Shown one piece after another: positions 22,145-33,164 of a stretch of DNA of 64,000 nucleotides (its first letter is position 1; the number at the start of each line of letters is the position of its first letter). The position numbers were made by a program, and so were the translations under genes. The DNA lies in NCBI RefSeq assembly GCF_000004195.4, contig NC_030677.2, positions 46,749,142 to 46,813,141 on the forward strand. Direction: 5' to 3'. Source of the stretch: Xenopus tropicalis (taxonomy: Eukaryota > Chordata > Amphibia > Anura > Pipidae). The notes under the pieces are model-generated. The model saw only the letters and a list, made by a program, of their open reading frames with translations, had not been told where the DNA came from and ran no database searches.

Positions 22145-22503
22145 GTATCTGAATCAATTACTAGTAAATGTTGTCTAATCGTTTTATACTATCTATATAC
22201 CTTATATATCCTACATATATATATATTTATTTAAAATACTGTACATACTTATCCTAGAAGGCTTATTCCTTAGGGCTTTTTTTTTAGCATTAAGCAATTA
22301 CACATTTAAAAACTTGTTTCATTTCAGTGTTTGATTTGATATACAGTAAAATTAGCAAATTAGTTGAGATTGATTTGTAACACGTGTTATATAAAATAAA
22401 GGTCTATATAAATATAGCTATAGTCCTATCATTTGCGTGTCTAATTTATAGAATGACAAAGCATATCGTCCAGTGCTTAATCCTACTTACTACTCTCTGT
22501 ATA
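22145..22503. other. Unassigned AT-rich DNA
   Basis: Nothing gene-like is seen. Confidence 0.4.
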
Positions 22504-22505
22504 TA

Positions 22506-22814
22506 TAGGTATTAAATCTGAATCTAGAATGCTCAAGATCTGGGGTTTTCCATATGAGGGATCTTCTCTGTAACTTGGATCTCAATACCTTAAGTCTGCT
22601 AAAAAATCATTTAAACCTTAAATAAACCTAATAGGATTGTTTTTTCCCCCAATATGGATTCATGCAGTTTAGTTAGACCGAGTACAATTTACTGTTATAT
22701 TATTACAGAGAAAATGAAAATGATAAATAAAAACTGTAATGATTTGCTTAAAATGGAGTCTATAGGAAATGGTCTTGTAACTCAGAGCTTTCCACATAAG
22801 GGATCCCATACATG
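22506..22814 (+). mobile_element. TA-flanked MITE (CAGGTATGGGA family), decayed
   Basis: Both ends are mutated (TAGGTATTAAA at left, GATCCCATACATG at right) but remain TA-bounded. Interior blocks AGAATGCTCAAGATCTGGGG and AAAATGGAGTCTATAGGAAA are clear. It is older-looking than the copies at 974 and 35211. Confidence 0.75.
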
Positions 22815-23534
22815 TATACATGTCTGTGGGGTTTTTTTTTTTAATCTGAAAACCAGAAAGCTTTTATTTACAGTATTGTCATGTCATTTTCATATTTAAA
22901 CAAACAATTCTTAATTAATTTGTGTTTTTACTGTAATTAGACAGTACCTTGTAGGTGATAACACCTATGTTAGCAAATATGTTTTTGCAAAAGCATCCTT
23001 CTTTAAATATCTGAACATTTTAGCAGCTTTATGTCAAGGTGCTTTAATTATAGAAAATCCCTGTTTACATGAAACCCCACATTTCAAGTATTACAAATAA
23101 AACATCCCACACCCATATGATGTTTAATACACCGAGACTTCACCATTCTTGAATCAACAATGGAGAACATTTTCCATTTTTCATATTGGCAGTATTTGCT
23201 TATTTTCATCAAAGCAAATATAGTTGAAGTACAGGTTTCAGACTAAGTAATATTTATTCCTTTCTTGCCGTCTATTTCATATAATACAAATTAATAGATG
23301 ATCTTGACTTTTACACAATAAACAGATTTTTGGTTTGTTTGTATTGAATTTATTATAAGCATTAAGCAATTTGTCCTTACAAGAAGCAAATTTCAGCATT
23401 TTTAAAGCAATGCCACACATGCTACTGTTTCTAGAAGGATAACATGAATTCCTGCATATTTACATTCATCTTGTGCCAGGAAAACCCAGGTGATCTCAGT
23501 CACAGATGAGCAAACCAAGCATTTTGAATTGATT
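22815..23534. other. Unassigned AT-rich DNA
   Basis: Nothing gene-like is seen. Confidence 0.45.
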
Positions 23535-23865
23535 TCTGTATCTCGGGTACACAAAATGATTTATGGCAGAACTCCTCTTTCTCACTAGCTGATCAGAGGC
23601 AACAGGAGAGCTGTCACTCAGAAACCTACACATCAGCTGTTCGGGAGCTGCGAGATTAACAAGAGCTCTACCTGTCAGATTTTGTTTACTTGCAGTTCAA
23701 ACTCACTATATGTCCAAAATTATTTGTTTCAGAATTTCTCTTTCCCACCTTCTGATCAAAAGGTAACCGCAGGACTGTCAGTCAGAACCCACACATCAAA
23801 TGTGCACCCATTGGAAGCAAAAAATATTTCCTTGTGTGTTTGTTGTGAGTCTTTCAGTGTAAATG
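23535..23865 (+). repeat. Diverged tandem duplication, about 164-bp unit
   Basis: Segments near 23556-23640 and 23720-23805 align: AAAATGATTTATGGCAGAAC with AAAATTATTTGTTTCAGAAT; AGCTGATCAGAGGCAACAGG with TTCTGATCAAAAGGTAACCG; and ACTGTCAGTCAGAACCCAC with its counterpart CTGTCACTCAGAAACCTAC. Function unknown. Confidence 0.7.
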
Positions 23866-24560
23866 CACTACAAATCCAATGTGATTTCTTTTCTAGAGAA
23901 TAACCATTCTCAGGTGCCCTTTAAACAGTTTGTGCATCTCTGTTTCTTTTTCCGTATCTCTGTGTAACTGACAACATCAACCTTTCCTCCACCCATTATA
24001 AAAAGAAAAAAAAAACATATAGATGCAGTAGAAGAAGCTTTTAATGTGTCTGTGATCATAAATTCGGTTAAAGTAGGATTCTGACTGCTGACTTGCAGCG
24101 CTCCTCACCCTCCTTCTTCTGAAATCTTATGGACATTTGAGCAGTGACAACTCCTGTCCACTAACCGAAGATTGCCTGTCACATCCCACTGTGCAGCTTG
24201 TTATATTGTACAGTACGCTCAAAACAATGTGTGGTTTTTAATTCATCTATGTACGATTTCTGTTGAGTGGGAATCCATAAGGTATTTTCTTAACTTCAAT
24301 GTTATTATATTTCTTTTGATAGATGGCTACTAATTATAGGCAGCATGTTTGCAGAAAATTATTTAAGTAAAAAATGATTGCAAAAGTTTCATTTATATCG
24401 ACCTTAACTGTCTTTGCTGTCATTAGAATTTGTGTGTAGTATAAGAAACTTTCTTACTGATAAATTCTTTACTACTACTGTTTTTTGTATGTTGGACTTT
24501 TATCATCAGGTGATAATGCAATGTTCATAGTTAACACAGGAGTTAGGTCAGAATGTGTCA
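23866..24560. other. Unassigned DNA
   Basis: Nothing gene-like is seen. Confidence 0.4.
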
Positions 24561-24563
24561 ATA

Positions 24564-24595
24564 CGCAGTATGACTCACTGGAGAGTCATACTGCG
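24564..24595. repeat. Perfect 13-bp hairpin
   Basis: CGCAGTATGACTC, loop ACTGGA, GAGTCATACTGCG. It lies directly before the truncated MITE end at 24596. Confidence 0.9.
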
Positions 24596-24638
24596 AATTT
24601 TTTCCATTTGGATTCGTGGATTAGTAAATGTGCCCCTT
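24596..24638. mobile_element. GGGGCAC-family MITE, right-end fragment
   Basis: TCGTGGATTAGTAAATGTGCCCC followed by TTA matches the right termini at 9959 and 33164 (23-base core summarised; key part TTAGTAAATGTGCCCC). The left end is absent. Confidence 0.65.
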
Positions 24639-25028
24639 AGTGATGACAGAAACACTTTTTTACCAGGTTTTGCCACACAAAAATACCCCTAGACTCCGAT
24701 GGCTGCAAAAAAAACTTTGGAACCTTAAGCCACTCCCTTTGTCTGTCATCTTGTGTGGTGTAATATCACTCTATTTGACAACTTTATAAGTATTTAAAAA
24801 TAGAAGTCAGATCCCTATTTTTGCTGTAGCTGCACATTATTGTTGGCACAATAATTAAAGCACACTTGACCCCAATAAAACAGTAAAAAATTGATCATTA
24901 AAATTTAGTAAAAAAAAATTTAGTGGACAGCTTTCGTTGTTCTGGCATAAAACACACTCAGACAAAAGGCATCATATCAGATATTCTATATTCATATATT
25001 TACTGCATTCATACATTTTTCTCATGCC

Positions 25029-25123
25029 TATAGATGAGTGAATCTGTCCAGTTTTCCTTCTCCGAAAGATTGACAAAAAAGTTTTTCACAGCAAAACAGG
25101 GCGAAAAATTTCACTCATCACTA
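25029..25123 (-). mobile_element. 95-bp hAT MITE with exact 8-bp TSD (TAGTGATG family)
   Basis: The ends TATAGATGAGTGAA and TTTCACTCATCACTA are flanked by the exact duplication CTCATGCC (25021-25028 and 25124-25131). Only the two terminal regions (TTTTCCTTCTCCGAAAG and AAAACAGGGCGAAAAATTTC) remain, making this the shortest bounded copy in the window. Confidence 0.9.
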
Positions 25124-25420
25124 CTCATGCCTCTACAACAGTAAATATATTGTAGATATGTGCAGCAGAGGAGTAGTATATTGTAACAGGAACATGTTTG
25201 CCTGGGTCCAGTAGGCCACAGTAACTAATATTCAGTGCTTTATAAATGTTGGACTGCTCTCCCTGATTGTAGGATGCTGCTGGATTCCCAGCATGAAGTT
25301 TAGGGGAGAGATTTGGGATCAACAAATATTTAACCGCTAGATATATATTTTTTTTTTTACTACGGCTGAATGGTTATAATATCATAGTTCATTTATCTGC
25401 AGCCTTGTTATTAGCTTAAG

Positions 25421-25717
25421 CAGAGGTAAGCCAAGCCTTAGGCGACCCAGCTGGCACTTCGCCCCTACCGGTGCTTCCCTGTTCCCCCCCGCGCCCGTGC
25501 ACGAAAGCACACATGAACACGCACATACGCGCCATTGAGGAGGGAGAGCAACACTAAAGTGTGCAGATGGCGTGCAGAGGGGAGAGCGACCAGAAAATCA
25601 GCGGTGGTGGTAAAAGATCCTGGACTAGGGGTTGGCAACAGAGGTACCTGCCCAGCGCCCCTTCACTGTTGCGCCCTAGACAGGTGCCTCTTCTGCCTAC
25701 CCCTAGTTCTGACCCTA
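25421..25717. mobile_element. GC-rich hAT-type MITE (reverse CAGGGCTGGAACTAG family)
   Basis: It is clearly richer in G, C and CpG than its surroundings. The right end TTCTGCCTACCCCTAGTTCT then GACCCTA mirrors the left end of the 14580 copy. The flanks AGCTTAAG (25413-25420) and AGCTAAAG (25718-25725) agree at 7 of 8 bases. The small Arg-rich open frame at 25535-25723 lies wholly within it and is not a host gene. Confidence 0.75.
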
Positions 25718-25725
25718 AGCTAAAG

Positions 25726-27327
25726 GGTACTTGACCAAGAGATAAACCTCTGCTCTAAATGGTCTATTACATTTAGAATCACCATTTATAAACATAAATA
25801 GCATTTATTAATTATGTTTATTTTTTGTAAATATCTGGCTGGCCCTCCTCCTACATTAAATTCTGCAATAATGTGTAAAATCATAAAATTAATAAACTAT
25901 ACAATGTTTGAATGAAAAGAGGGTGAATTTTGTCCATCCAGTCCAAGCAGAAATCGTCAATACATCTGACAAAACAGTAGTAGGCATGCAGATGCAACAC
26001 TATAAACAAAATAAATAATCCTTATAGTATTATGAATGTTTGATGAAATTTGTGCTAATTAAAAACAATAAAAGAACTCATTTTGTCAATGATGTTAAGT
26101 ATGTATAAGCTATTTACTTGTTTCCCATTGTGAACTAATTAAGACAGAACAAGTAATGATTGTTGATAGTAGTCCTAAGTGTAATTATTTTATTAATTTT
26201 GCACTCACTATGTCCACATAATTGCTTCTACATCATACTGAGAGCCCACACTGGTAAAACAGCTCAACAAATGTTTGCTTAAATTGTCTCAAGTCGTCTG
26301 CTGCACCAAAACCAATGTTAGAAAATGCATTTGCAGTTCTATGAAAGCTATAAATGCAGCCTTTGGGTGTAAAAGGTTTTCTTCAAATATGAAGACTCGA
26401 GATTTCCAATAGAAAGGAGAAAGAAAAAAAGCAGTGACACAATATAAGCTGGAGCCCATTTTCTGAGAATCAAAGATGCCATGATTAGAATGAAGCTATT
26501 CACTTTGAGCTAACTGTACCTGACTAGTCTAATGTGCCAGAGGACTGAATATGGCAACCCACAGGAAATACTTTGCGTTTCAGTTTTAAAAAAGGTCCAT
26601 AAATCATTATTCTTACAGAAATTGTAAAGATCATTCAGGATATGGCTAATTTAGTAAATAAAGCAGGACAAATTGAATGTTGCTAACAGAAAGAGGCCAA
26701 TTATATTATATTATATTACAATATAAAATGCTGCTCTTTGTAATGTATGCTCAGAAATTAACATTTTACAGTTTGCCTTTCCTATATCAGTTTTGGCACA
26801 GACTGCCAAAGTAACTAAAGAAAGTGAAAGGTTCATTGTGTTTTATAAAAGTACATAATAACGTAAGTGCAAGATATACTTAATATTCTTTTCAGATATC
26901 AGCATGAGTTATTTCACTTCTTTCCAAACAAATGAATAAAATATACAGTGACCTTTTTTTTGTTACCTCAATAGCTGCACACAATACCTGTCTAAGAGAT
27001 TGTGTTGGTGATATCATTGCTGGTAGAACCTGGCCTAGCAGCTACAGAGGGAGGCTACTATTAACCCCTGCAGCTTATGCAAGGTGCCTGATCACTTTAA
27101 CTCTAATCAAAAAGACTTGTGTGAATATGCTCTGACTCTGCACTTTGGTCCCTAATTTGACTCTTCTGCAGCCCATTTATTTATAAGATTGGACTTTGTG
27201 CCATACAACTCTTACCTCCTACACAGTTTTAAAAGCGAGGCCTGACAGCTTTTCTATGCACGGCACTTTTCCTACTTGTTACTCCTAGCAACTGGAATCT
27301 TCAGTCTTTATTTATCTTTATTTATAA
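25726..27327. other. Unassigned DNA, possible conserved non-coding block at 26380-26700
   Basis: No gene or transposon recognised in 1.6 kb. Within it, 26380-26700 is free of simple repeats and has mixed composition with homeodomain-like and E-box-like words, unlike the AT-rich background. Conservation is a guess from texture only. Confidence 0.3.
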
Positions 27328-27358
27328 AAGATAGACAGATAGATAGATACATAGATAG

Positions 27359-27389
<31 letters not shown>

Positions 27390-27392
27390 TAA
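27328..27392. repeat. (GATA)n-(GA)n microsatellite
   Basis: Interrupted GATAGATAGACA units followed by about eleven GA dinucleotides. Confidence 0.95.
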
Positions 27393-28443
27393 ACAGACAT
27401 CTTTCTTCATTAGTTATCTGCTGGATTAAGCCTCTAGCTTTTCTACTTTGGATAATGCAAATTGTATGGAATTGTTTTAACAACTCTCAAAAAGATACAT
27501 CATATTAGTGATTTTAGTCTGTTTCTGATGCATCCACTTGGAGATTTTCCAAAAATCAGATATAACATATGTCCAATTATATAGAGTAGCTGTATTCCAT
27601 ATAAAAAAGCTTATTTATACTATTTATATACTATGGTCAGTGCTTGAATTGGAGCGAAAAAAGTGGAAGATGCTGTGTCCACTGTTTATAGCGCGGTGTG
27701 CCCAAAACAAACCCCCCCACTTATAACACTTCCTGGATTCACCCACTTTAAAACAAACCCATTTTGCTATTTCCATCTACTGAACAGTTTGATGCGCAGT
27801 ATGAATAGGTTTACCAAAGTATGTGGAGCATGGGGATGCCAAAATGAAAATGTGCAAATGCATTTTCTTGGCTGATAATTCAGCGTTTGCAAAGCTCCCT
27901 GTCTGTGTATTGTGTGTTGGAAAACAGCACAACAGAATATTTGAATTAACCCCACATTATTTAATATATATTATCCTCTCACCATTCCCCAGTCTGATAC
28001 TGTTCTTTGCCTATATTGTTTCTGTCCTGTTGAATATAACCCTCTCTGATACCTCCACCTTCTTCATCTGTATTAACTTCTCCTTCACTTTTTACTTCTC
28101 TCCTAGCAATCTGCTCTCTTCCATTTTTCCTTCCGTTTGCTCTTTTTTGTTTTTAGCCTCTTGATTTTATGTGCATGCAGAAGCTTTTATTCCCATTACA
28201 AAAACAATATCTATTAAATGAGGGCAAATAAATGCACAGGCATTCTGGGGGGTAAGTAACAAATGTTAAACAGTATAGAAATTTAAATATAAATTGTGCA
28301 ACTAGACTGTACATACAGGAGTCACATGTTTGGAATAAACCTGTTACAGTTTGCTGAAACATTTTCTATTTCAGCAATTTTTAAAGGCTTTTTTTACCAA
28401 ACTTTTTTAAATGTGTATTACGAAGACACTTTTCAAGTGACTA
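27393..28443. other. Unassigned DNA
   Basis: No gene. The plus-strand open frame near 27823-28164 is Phe/Ser/Leu-rich over a pyrimidine-rich stretch (27960-28160, many CTT/TTC) and is a composition effect. Confidence 0.45.
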
Positions 28444-28451
28444 CTGCTTTG

Positions 28452-28720
28452 TAGTGATGAGGGAAATGTTTCGCTAGGCATGGATTCACTGTGAAATTCT
28501 GCATTGGCCACAAAAAAAAAGGTTTTGGTCCTGTAAAAATAAGTTGCAGTCACGTCAAAAAATTTGCAATTGAGCCAAAAAAGTCATGGTCACGTCAAAT
28601 AAGTTGCATCAAAAAAGTTGCGTGCATTAAAAAGATCGTATGGTTGCTGCATTTTGAAAATGTTTTGCCGTTTCGCAAATTTTTCAGCAAAGCAAAACGG
28701 GTCAGATTCACTCATCACTA
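28452..28720 (+). mobile_element. hAT MITE with exact 8-bp TSD (TAGTGATG family)
   Basis: A 269-bp element with ends TAGTGATGAGGGAAATG and GATTCACTCATCACTA and exact flanking duplication CTGCTTTG (28444-28451 and 28721-28728). The interior has GGCATGGATTCACTGTGAA, repeated GTCACGTCAAA/AAGTTGCA words and a CGCAAATTTTTCAGCAAAGC block, all shared with the copy at 43232. Confidence 0.93.
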
Positions 28721-28728
28721 CTGCTTTG

Positions 28729-29600
28729 TATACTAGGATTTTAAACTGTCACCTACAATGAATAAACAGCTTTACACCAGTTTTACCCAGCGATACCTAG
28801 CTTTCATGTGGTATATTTACATGTTACTTATACATCCTGATAAAGACGTCTCAATACATTTTATGACATTTCAGTTTCTGTCCATACAATAGAACACAAA
28901 ACACTGCCTTCAGAAATACAAAACTCTTCAATAATATCATACAGCAGTGTTGCTGCCCATTTGCAAACCAAACCAAACTGCATTTTTTATTTCACTTTGT
29001 GACTAGCAATCATTTGTACGCATTGCAACCATATATACAGTATATCTACAGCTATACTACTTGTGTTTCCAGGACATGAAATTAAAGCAATAAAACACTT
29101 TTAGAATGATAAGGCATACCAGTGCAGTCATTTCTCTTACTATACAGAAGTATTTCTCTCTTAAACTTCTTTTATGATTCTAATACAAAATTCTTTGAAG
29201 CTTGAATACTGTGTTGAAGATCTTGAGTTTCTGAGATGTAAAACTCACAAATTCCTTTTGCTCATACATTTATTAAACCTGAATATGAGGTAACAATTTT
29301 TAAAACACAAAATACAATGAATTTTAATAATATATGAACGGATACATTTTAAATCCACATTTGATAGCACACTGTGAAGAAATTTGATTTAATGCAGAAC
29401 AAAATCAATTTTACCTCTCTATCACCTCCCAGTACTTGCCCAAATGCTCTCCATGTTTTGTGATTCACCTGCATAAAATGTAACACAGACGTGTGCAGAG
29501 CTAGACAAATATTTCAATTGTCATTCTCACGTGTCTCATTAAAAAGTCAAATAGGTTTTATACATTTATACATTCTTTATTATTAACTTTCACGAAATCA
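28729..29600. other. Unassigned AT-rich DNA
   Basis: Nothing gene-like is seen. Confidence 0.45.
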
Positions 29601-29610
29601 TGATTTTCTT

Positions 29611-29611
<1 letters not shown>

Positions 29612-29664
<53 letters not shown>

Positions 29665-29672
29665 CATACATA
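29612..29672. repeat. (TA)n-rich microsatellite
   Basis: TATATA tract with minor interruptions. Further TA-rich tracts follow at 29717-29786. The word GATTTTCTTTATATA occurs before both tracts (29602 and 29706), suggesting local duplication. Confidence 0.9.
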
Positions 29673-29712
29673 CAGGTATAGGATCTATTATCCAGAATGC
29701 TTCGGGATTTTC
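29673..29712 (+). mobile_element. TA-flanked MITE, left-end stub
   Basis: CAGGTATAGGATCTATTATC followed by CAGAATGCTTCGGGA, then directly into TA repeats. This is only the first 40 bp of the family. Confidence 0.7.
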
Positions 29713-29980
29713 TTTATATATATATATACATACTGTACATACACAGTATATATCTATATATACATATATATATAGATATATACATACAGGTAAAGGATCT
29801 TTTAGCCAGAATGCTTTGGGCCTGGGTTTTCCAGATAAGGATTTTTTCAACATCATTTTATCATTAAATAAACCCAGTAGAATTGTTTTGTCCCCAATAT
29901 GGATTCATGCAGCTTAGTTACCATCATATACATGGTACTGTTTTTTTATTACAAAGAAAAAAGAAATACATTTTTAAATA

Positions 29981-30309
29981 CAGGTATCTGACCCCTTATC
30001 CAGAAACCCGTTATCCAGAAAGCTCCGAATTACGGGATGCCCGTCTCCCATAGACTCCATTTTAATCAAATAATTCAAAATTTTAAAACTGATTTCCTTT
30101 TTCTCTGTAGAAATAAAACAGAATCTTTTAATTGATCCCAACTAAGATATAATTAATCCTTATTGGATGCAAAACAATCCTATTGGGTTTAATTAATGTT
30201 TTATTGATTTTTTTAGTAGACTTAAGGTACGGAGATCCAAATTACGGAAAGACCCCTTATCCGGAATACCCTTGGTCCCGAGCATTCTGGATAATGGGTC
30301 CCATACCTG
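29981..30309 (-). mobile_element. TA-flanked MITE, full length, nested
   Basis: 329 bp from CAGGTATCTGACCCCTTATC to GGGTCCCATACCTG, bounded by TA at 29979-29980 and 30310-30311. It is inserted in reverse orientation into an older member of its own family. Confidence 0.9.
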
Positions 30310-30376
30310 TATAAGAATTATTCATTTCCAATAGACACTATAGAAGATGGCCTATGGTAACTTATAGCTTCTTAAA

Positions 30377-30542
30377 TAGTGATGGGCGAAATAATTTGGC
30401 AGGCATGAATTCGCGGCGAAAAATTGTCACCCGCGTCCAAAAAATTACACACGTGAAAAAAAATTGTTGCACACGTGATTATCTCTTGAAAGATTCGCAA
30501 ATTTTTCGGTAAAGCGAAACAGGAGAGATTCGCTCATCACTA
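30377..30542 (+). mobile_element. hAT MITE nested in the same host (TAGTGATG family)
   Basis: The 166-bp element has ends TAGTGATGGGCGAAATAA and GATTCGCTCATCACTA. The flanks TTCTTAAA and TTATTGAA agree at 6 of 8 bases, so the target duplication has decayed. Confidence 0.85.
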
Positions 30543-30584
30543 TTATTGAATAATGGGTTTCCAGCTAACAGATCCCATACAATG

Positions 30585-31662
30585 CAGTGCAATGCAGCCA
30601 GGTCACTTGGAGCCCAGTGTCTGCCTGGCCTGACATTTACCTGCACAATTGTAGAATGTACAGTGCAGTTGATGTGGGCAAGTTACAGATTCACACTGTG
30701 TTTTCAAACCCTTTACTTGCAGGGAAATTGAGAGAACCCTTAATGACACCAGCAGCCTTACAGACAATCAATTTCATAAGAAACAGGCTTAGCCAAAGCA
30801 TTTGACATACCCTTTTTCCTATTAAAATTATTGAGGCGCTGTATGCACCAAAAGTGCCATTAAGTTCTGTTCCATATGTATTAGTAACGCTGCTAGAAGG
30901 GGTACCATGAAACATGGGTAACCTTTTTTTTTTTTTTTTAAATACATCTCAATCTTTTTCAGCAAATGCAGTGTGTCTAACTTTGTCTTCCCTGCACATT
31001 AATATTTATTACTTACTTATTTTCAACAGTATTTATGTTTCCATTGTGTGGAATAATGTCTCATATAGACCAAGTTCCTGAAAGCCACTGTCTCTTCTAT
31101 GAATGAAATTGTTTCTAACATCCATATAGATACAAAAAGGTGCACTTTTAGCTAAATAAGAAGCATATTTGTATCAAGCAGTTATTCATACTGAGCATAC
31201 ATGATTTGTAAATTGTGCACTTAACGCAAGTACGGCCCATCATTCATTCACAGTGTAAAAAAGGTGGTGATGGTGGGCACAAATCATACTTGCCTTATCT
31301 TTCTTTGTTTAAGAGATAGTAACATATCTCAAGGCCTATTCAAACTATCCATTAAAATGTCTTTTGTCAGTTAGGCCTATACATTATTAACAGGCATACT
31401 GATACGTATAAAGCTGTTAAACACTGAATCAGAGATTTGTTATTGGTGAGTAAATATCTAGTACAAATGAATAAAATGAGGTTTTAGTGTCTGCAGCACC
31501 TAAAACATCACAAAAAGTTTGATTATTGGCTGTGGTGCATTATACTGAATCTCCCAGGCAGGTTAGTGACTAATATTTGAATTCCACACATAATAAAAAT
31601 GTACAGTACAAAAACTTAAACAGGAAAATGAATATGGAGGATGATAAGGAGCTGAGAGAGAC
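30585..31662. other. Unassigned DNA
   Basis: No gene. Small overlapping frames on both strands at 30546-30915 are unremarkable. Confidence 0.4.
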
Positions 31663-31665
31663 TTA

Positions 31666-33164
31666 GGGGCTGATTTTCTAAGACACAAATTCAAATCCGA
31701 ATTGGAAAAATTCCGATTAGGAAACGAACATTTTGCGACTTTTTCGTATTTTTTGCGATTTTTTCGGCGCCTTTACGACTTTTCGGAAATTGTCGCGACT
31801 TTTTCGTTACCAATACGATTTTCGCGAAAAAACGTTTTTCGTAGCCATTACGATTCGGTCGTATCTTGTCGCGACTTTTTCGTATTGAGCACTCGTAAGC
31901 GGCGGGCGAAACTTTCAGACTTAGCATGATTTTGGAAGCCTCCCATAGGACTCAATGGCACCCTGCAGCTCCAACCTGGCCCAAGGAAAGTCTCCCATAG
32001 GGCTCAATGGCACTCTGCAGCTCCAACCTGGCCCAAGAAAAGTCTCCCATAGGGCTCAATGGCACTCTGCAGCTCCAGCCTGGCCCAAGGAAAGTCTCCC
32101 ATAGGGCTCAATGGCACTCTGCAGCTCCAACCCGGCCCAAGGAAAGCCTCCCATAGGACTCAATGGCACTCTGCAGCTCCAACCCGGCCCAAGGAAAGTC
32201 TCCCATAGGGCTCAATGGCACTCTGCACCTCCAACCCGGCCCAAGGAAAGTCTCCCATAGGGCTCAATGGCACTCTGCAGCTCCAACCCGGCCCAAGGAA
32301 AGTCTCCCATAGGGCTCAATGGCACTCTGCAGCTCCAACCCGGCCCAAGGAAAGTCTCCCATAGGGCTCAATGGCACTCTGCAGCTCCAACCCGGCCCAA
32401 GGAAAGTCTCCCATAGGGCTCAATGGCACTCTGCAGCTCCAACCCGGCCCAAGGAAAGCCCCCCATAGGACTCAATGGCACTCTGCAGCTCCAACCCGGC
32501 CCAAGGAAAGCCTCCCATAGGGCTCAATGGCACTCTGCAGCTCCAACCCGGCCCAAGGAAAGTCTCCCATAGGGCTCAATGGCACTCTGCAGCTCCAACC
32601 TGGCCCAAGGAAAGTCTCCCATAGGGCTCAATGGCACTCTGCAGCTCCAACCTGGCCCAAGGAAAGTCTCCCATAGGGCTCAATGGCACTCTGCAGCTCC
32701 AACCTGGCCCAAGGAAAGTCTCCCATAGGGCTCAATGGCACTCTGCAGCTCCAACCCGGCCCAAGGAAAGTCTCCCATAGGGCTCAATGGCACTCTGCAG
32801 CTCCAACCTGGCCCAAGGAAAGTCTCCCATAGGGCTCAATGGCACTCTGCAGCTCCAACCCGGCCCAAGGAAAGTCTCCCATAGGACTCAATGGCACCCT
32901 GCAGCTCCAACCTGACCCAAGAAAAGTCACCATACTGAAACTTGAATGAATCCGAACGCTACTAAAAAAATCGCAACATTTTGCGCAACTTTCGGAATGG
33001 CTACGAAAAAGGCGCGACTTTTTGCACAAGTTTTAACGCTACGAAAAAATTGCCAGATTTTGCGCAACATTCGGAATGGCAACAAAAATCGCCAAATACC
33101 GATCATTACGAAAAAAACGCAATCGGACGCATTCGGCCCGTTCGTGGGTTAGTAAATGTGCCCC
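31666..33164 (-). mobile_element. Minisatellite-bearing MITE, second copy
   Basis: It starts GGGGCTGATTTTCTAAGAC and ends GGGTTAGTAAATGTGCCCC, with TTA on the left and TAA on the right. Outside the array it is packed with TTTTTCG/CGAAAAA words like the copy at 9598. Its right array flank (ACTGAAACTTGAATGAATCC) is the reverse complement of the left array flank at 16.49 kb, showing that both copies descend from one element that already held the 52-bp repeat. Confidence 0.88.
31941..32928 (-). repeat. Minisatellite: 19 units of 52 bp
   Basis: Units on this strand begin TCCCATAGGGCTCAATGGCA and end GGCCCAAGGAAAGTC, exactly 52 bp apart from 31941 to 32928 (988 bp). The unit is the reverse complement of the 16513-17448 unit. 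The outermost units carry CACCCTGCAG in place of CACTCTGCAG, while CCTGGCC/CCCGGCC is the commonest internal variant. Repetitive frames read from it are not genes. Confidence 0.97.

Larger units (their letters stand above)
29787..30584 (+). mobile_element. Old TA-flanked MITE, host of two later insertions
   Basis: The host starts CAGGTAAAGGATCTTTTAGC after TA (29785-29786), runs to about 29980, is interrupted by a same-family copy (29981-30309), resumes with ATTATTCATTTCCAATAGAC and GAAGATGGCC, is interrupted again by a hAT MITE (30377-30542), then ends ATAATGGGTTTCCAGCTAAC followed by AGATCCCATAC. The order of blocks matches an uninterrupted copy such as 58516-58849, which supports a single original element. 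Confidence 0.8.

Noticed and set aside
25535..25723. Arg-rich small frame in GC-rich DNA, briefly considered a CpG-island exon
   Set aside because: The GC-rich patch is bounded by hAT-type ends with a 7-of-8 target duplication, so it is a transposon and not a host promoter or exon.
27823..28164. 113-residue hydrophobic frame resembling membrane segments
   Set aside because: The underlying DNA is a pyrimidine-rich tract, which by itself gives Phe, Ser and Leu runs. No supporting signal.
29590..29856. 88-residue Tyr/Ile-rich minus-strand frame
   Set aside because: Read from TA microsatellites and MITE stubs.
32784..33029. Repetitive minus-strand frame over the second array
   Set aside because: Same artefact of the 52-bp unit, extending into MITE flank.
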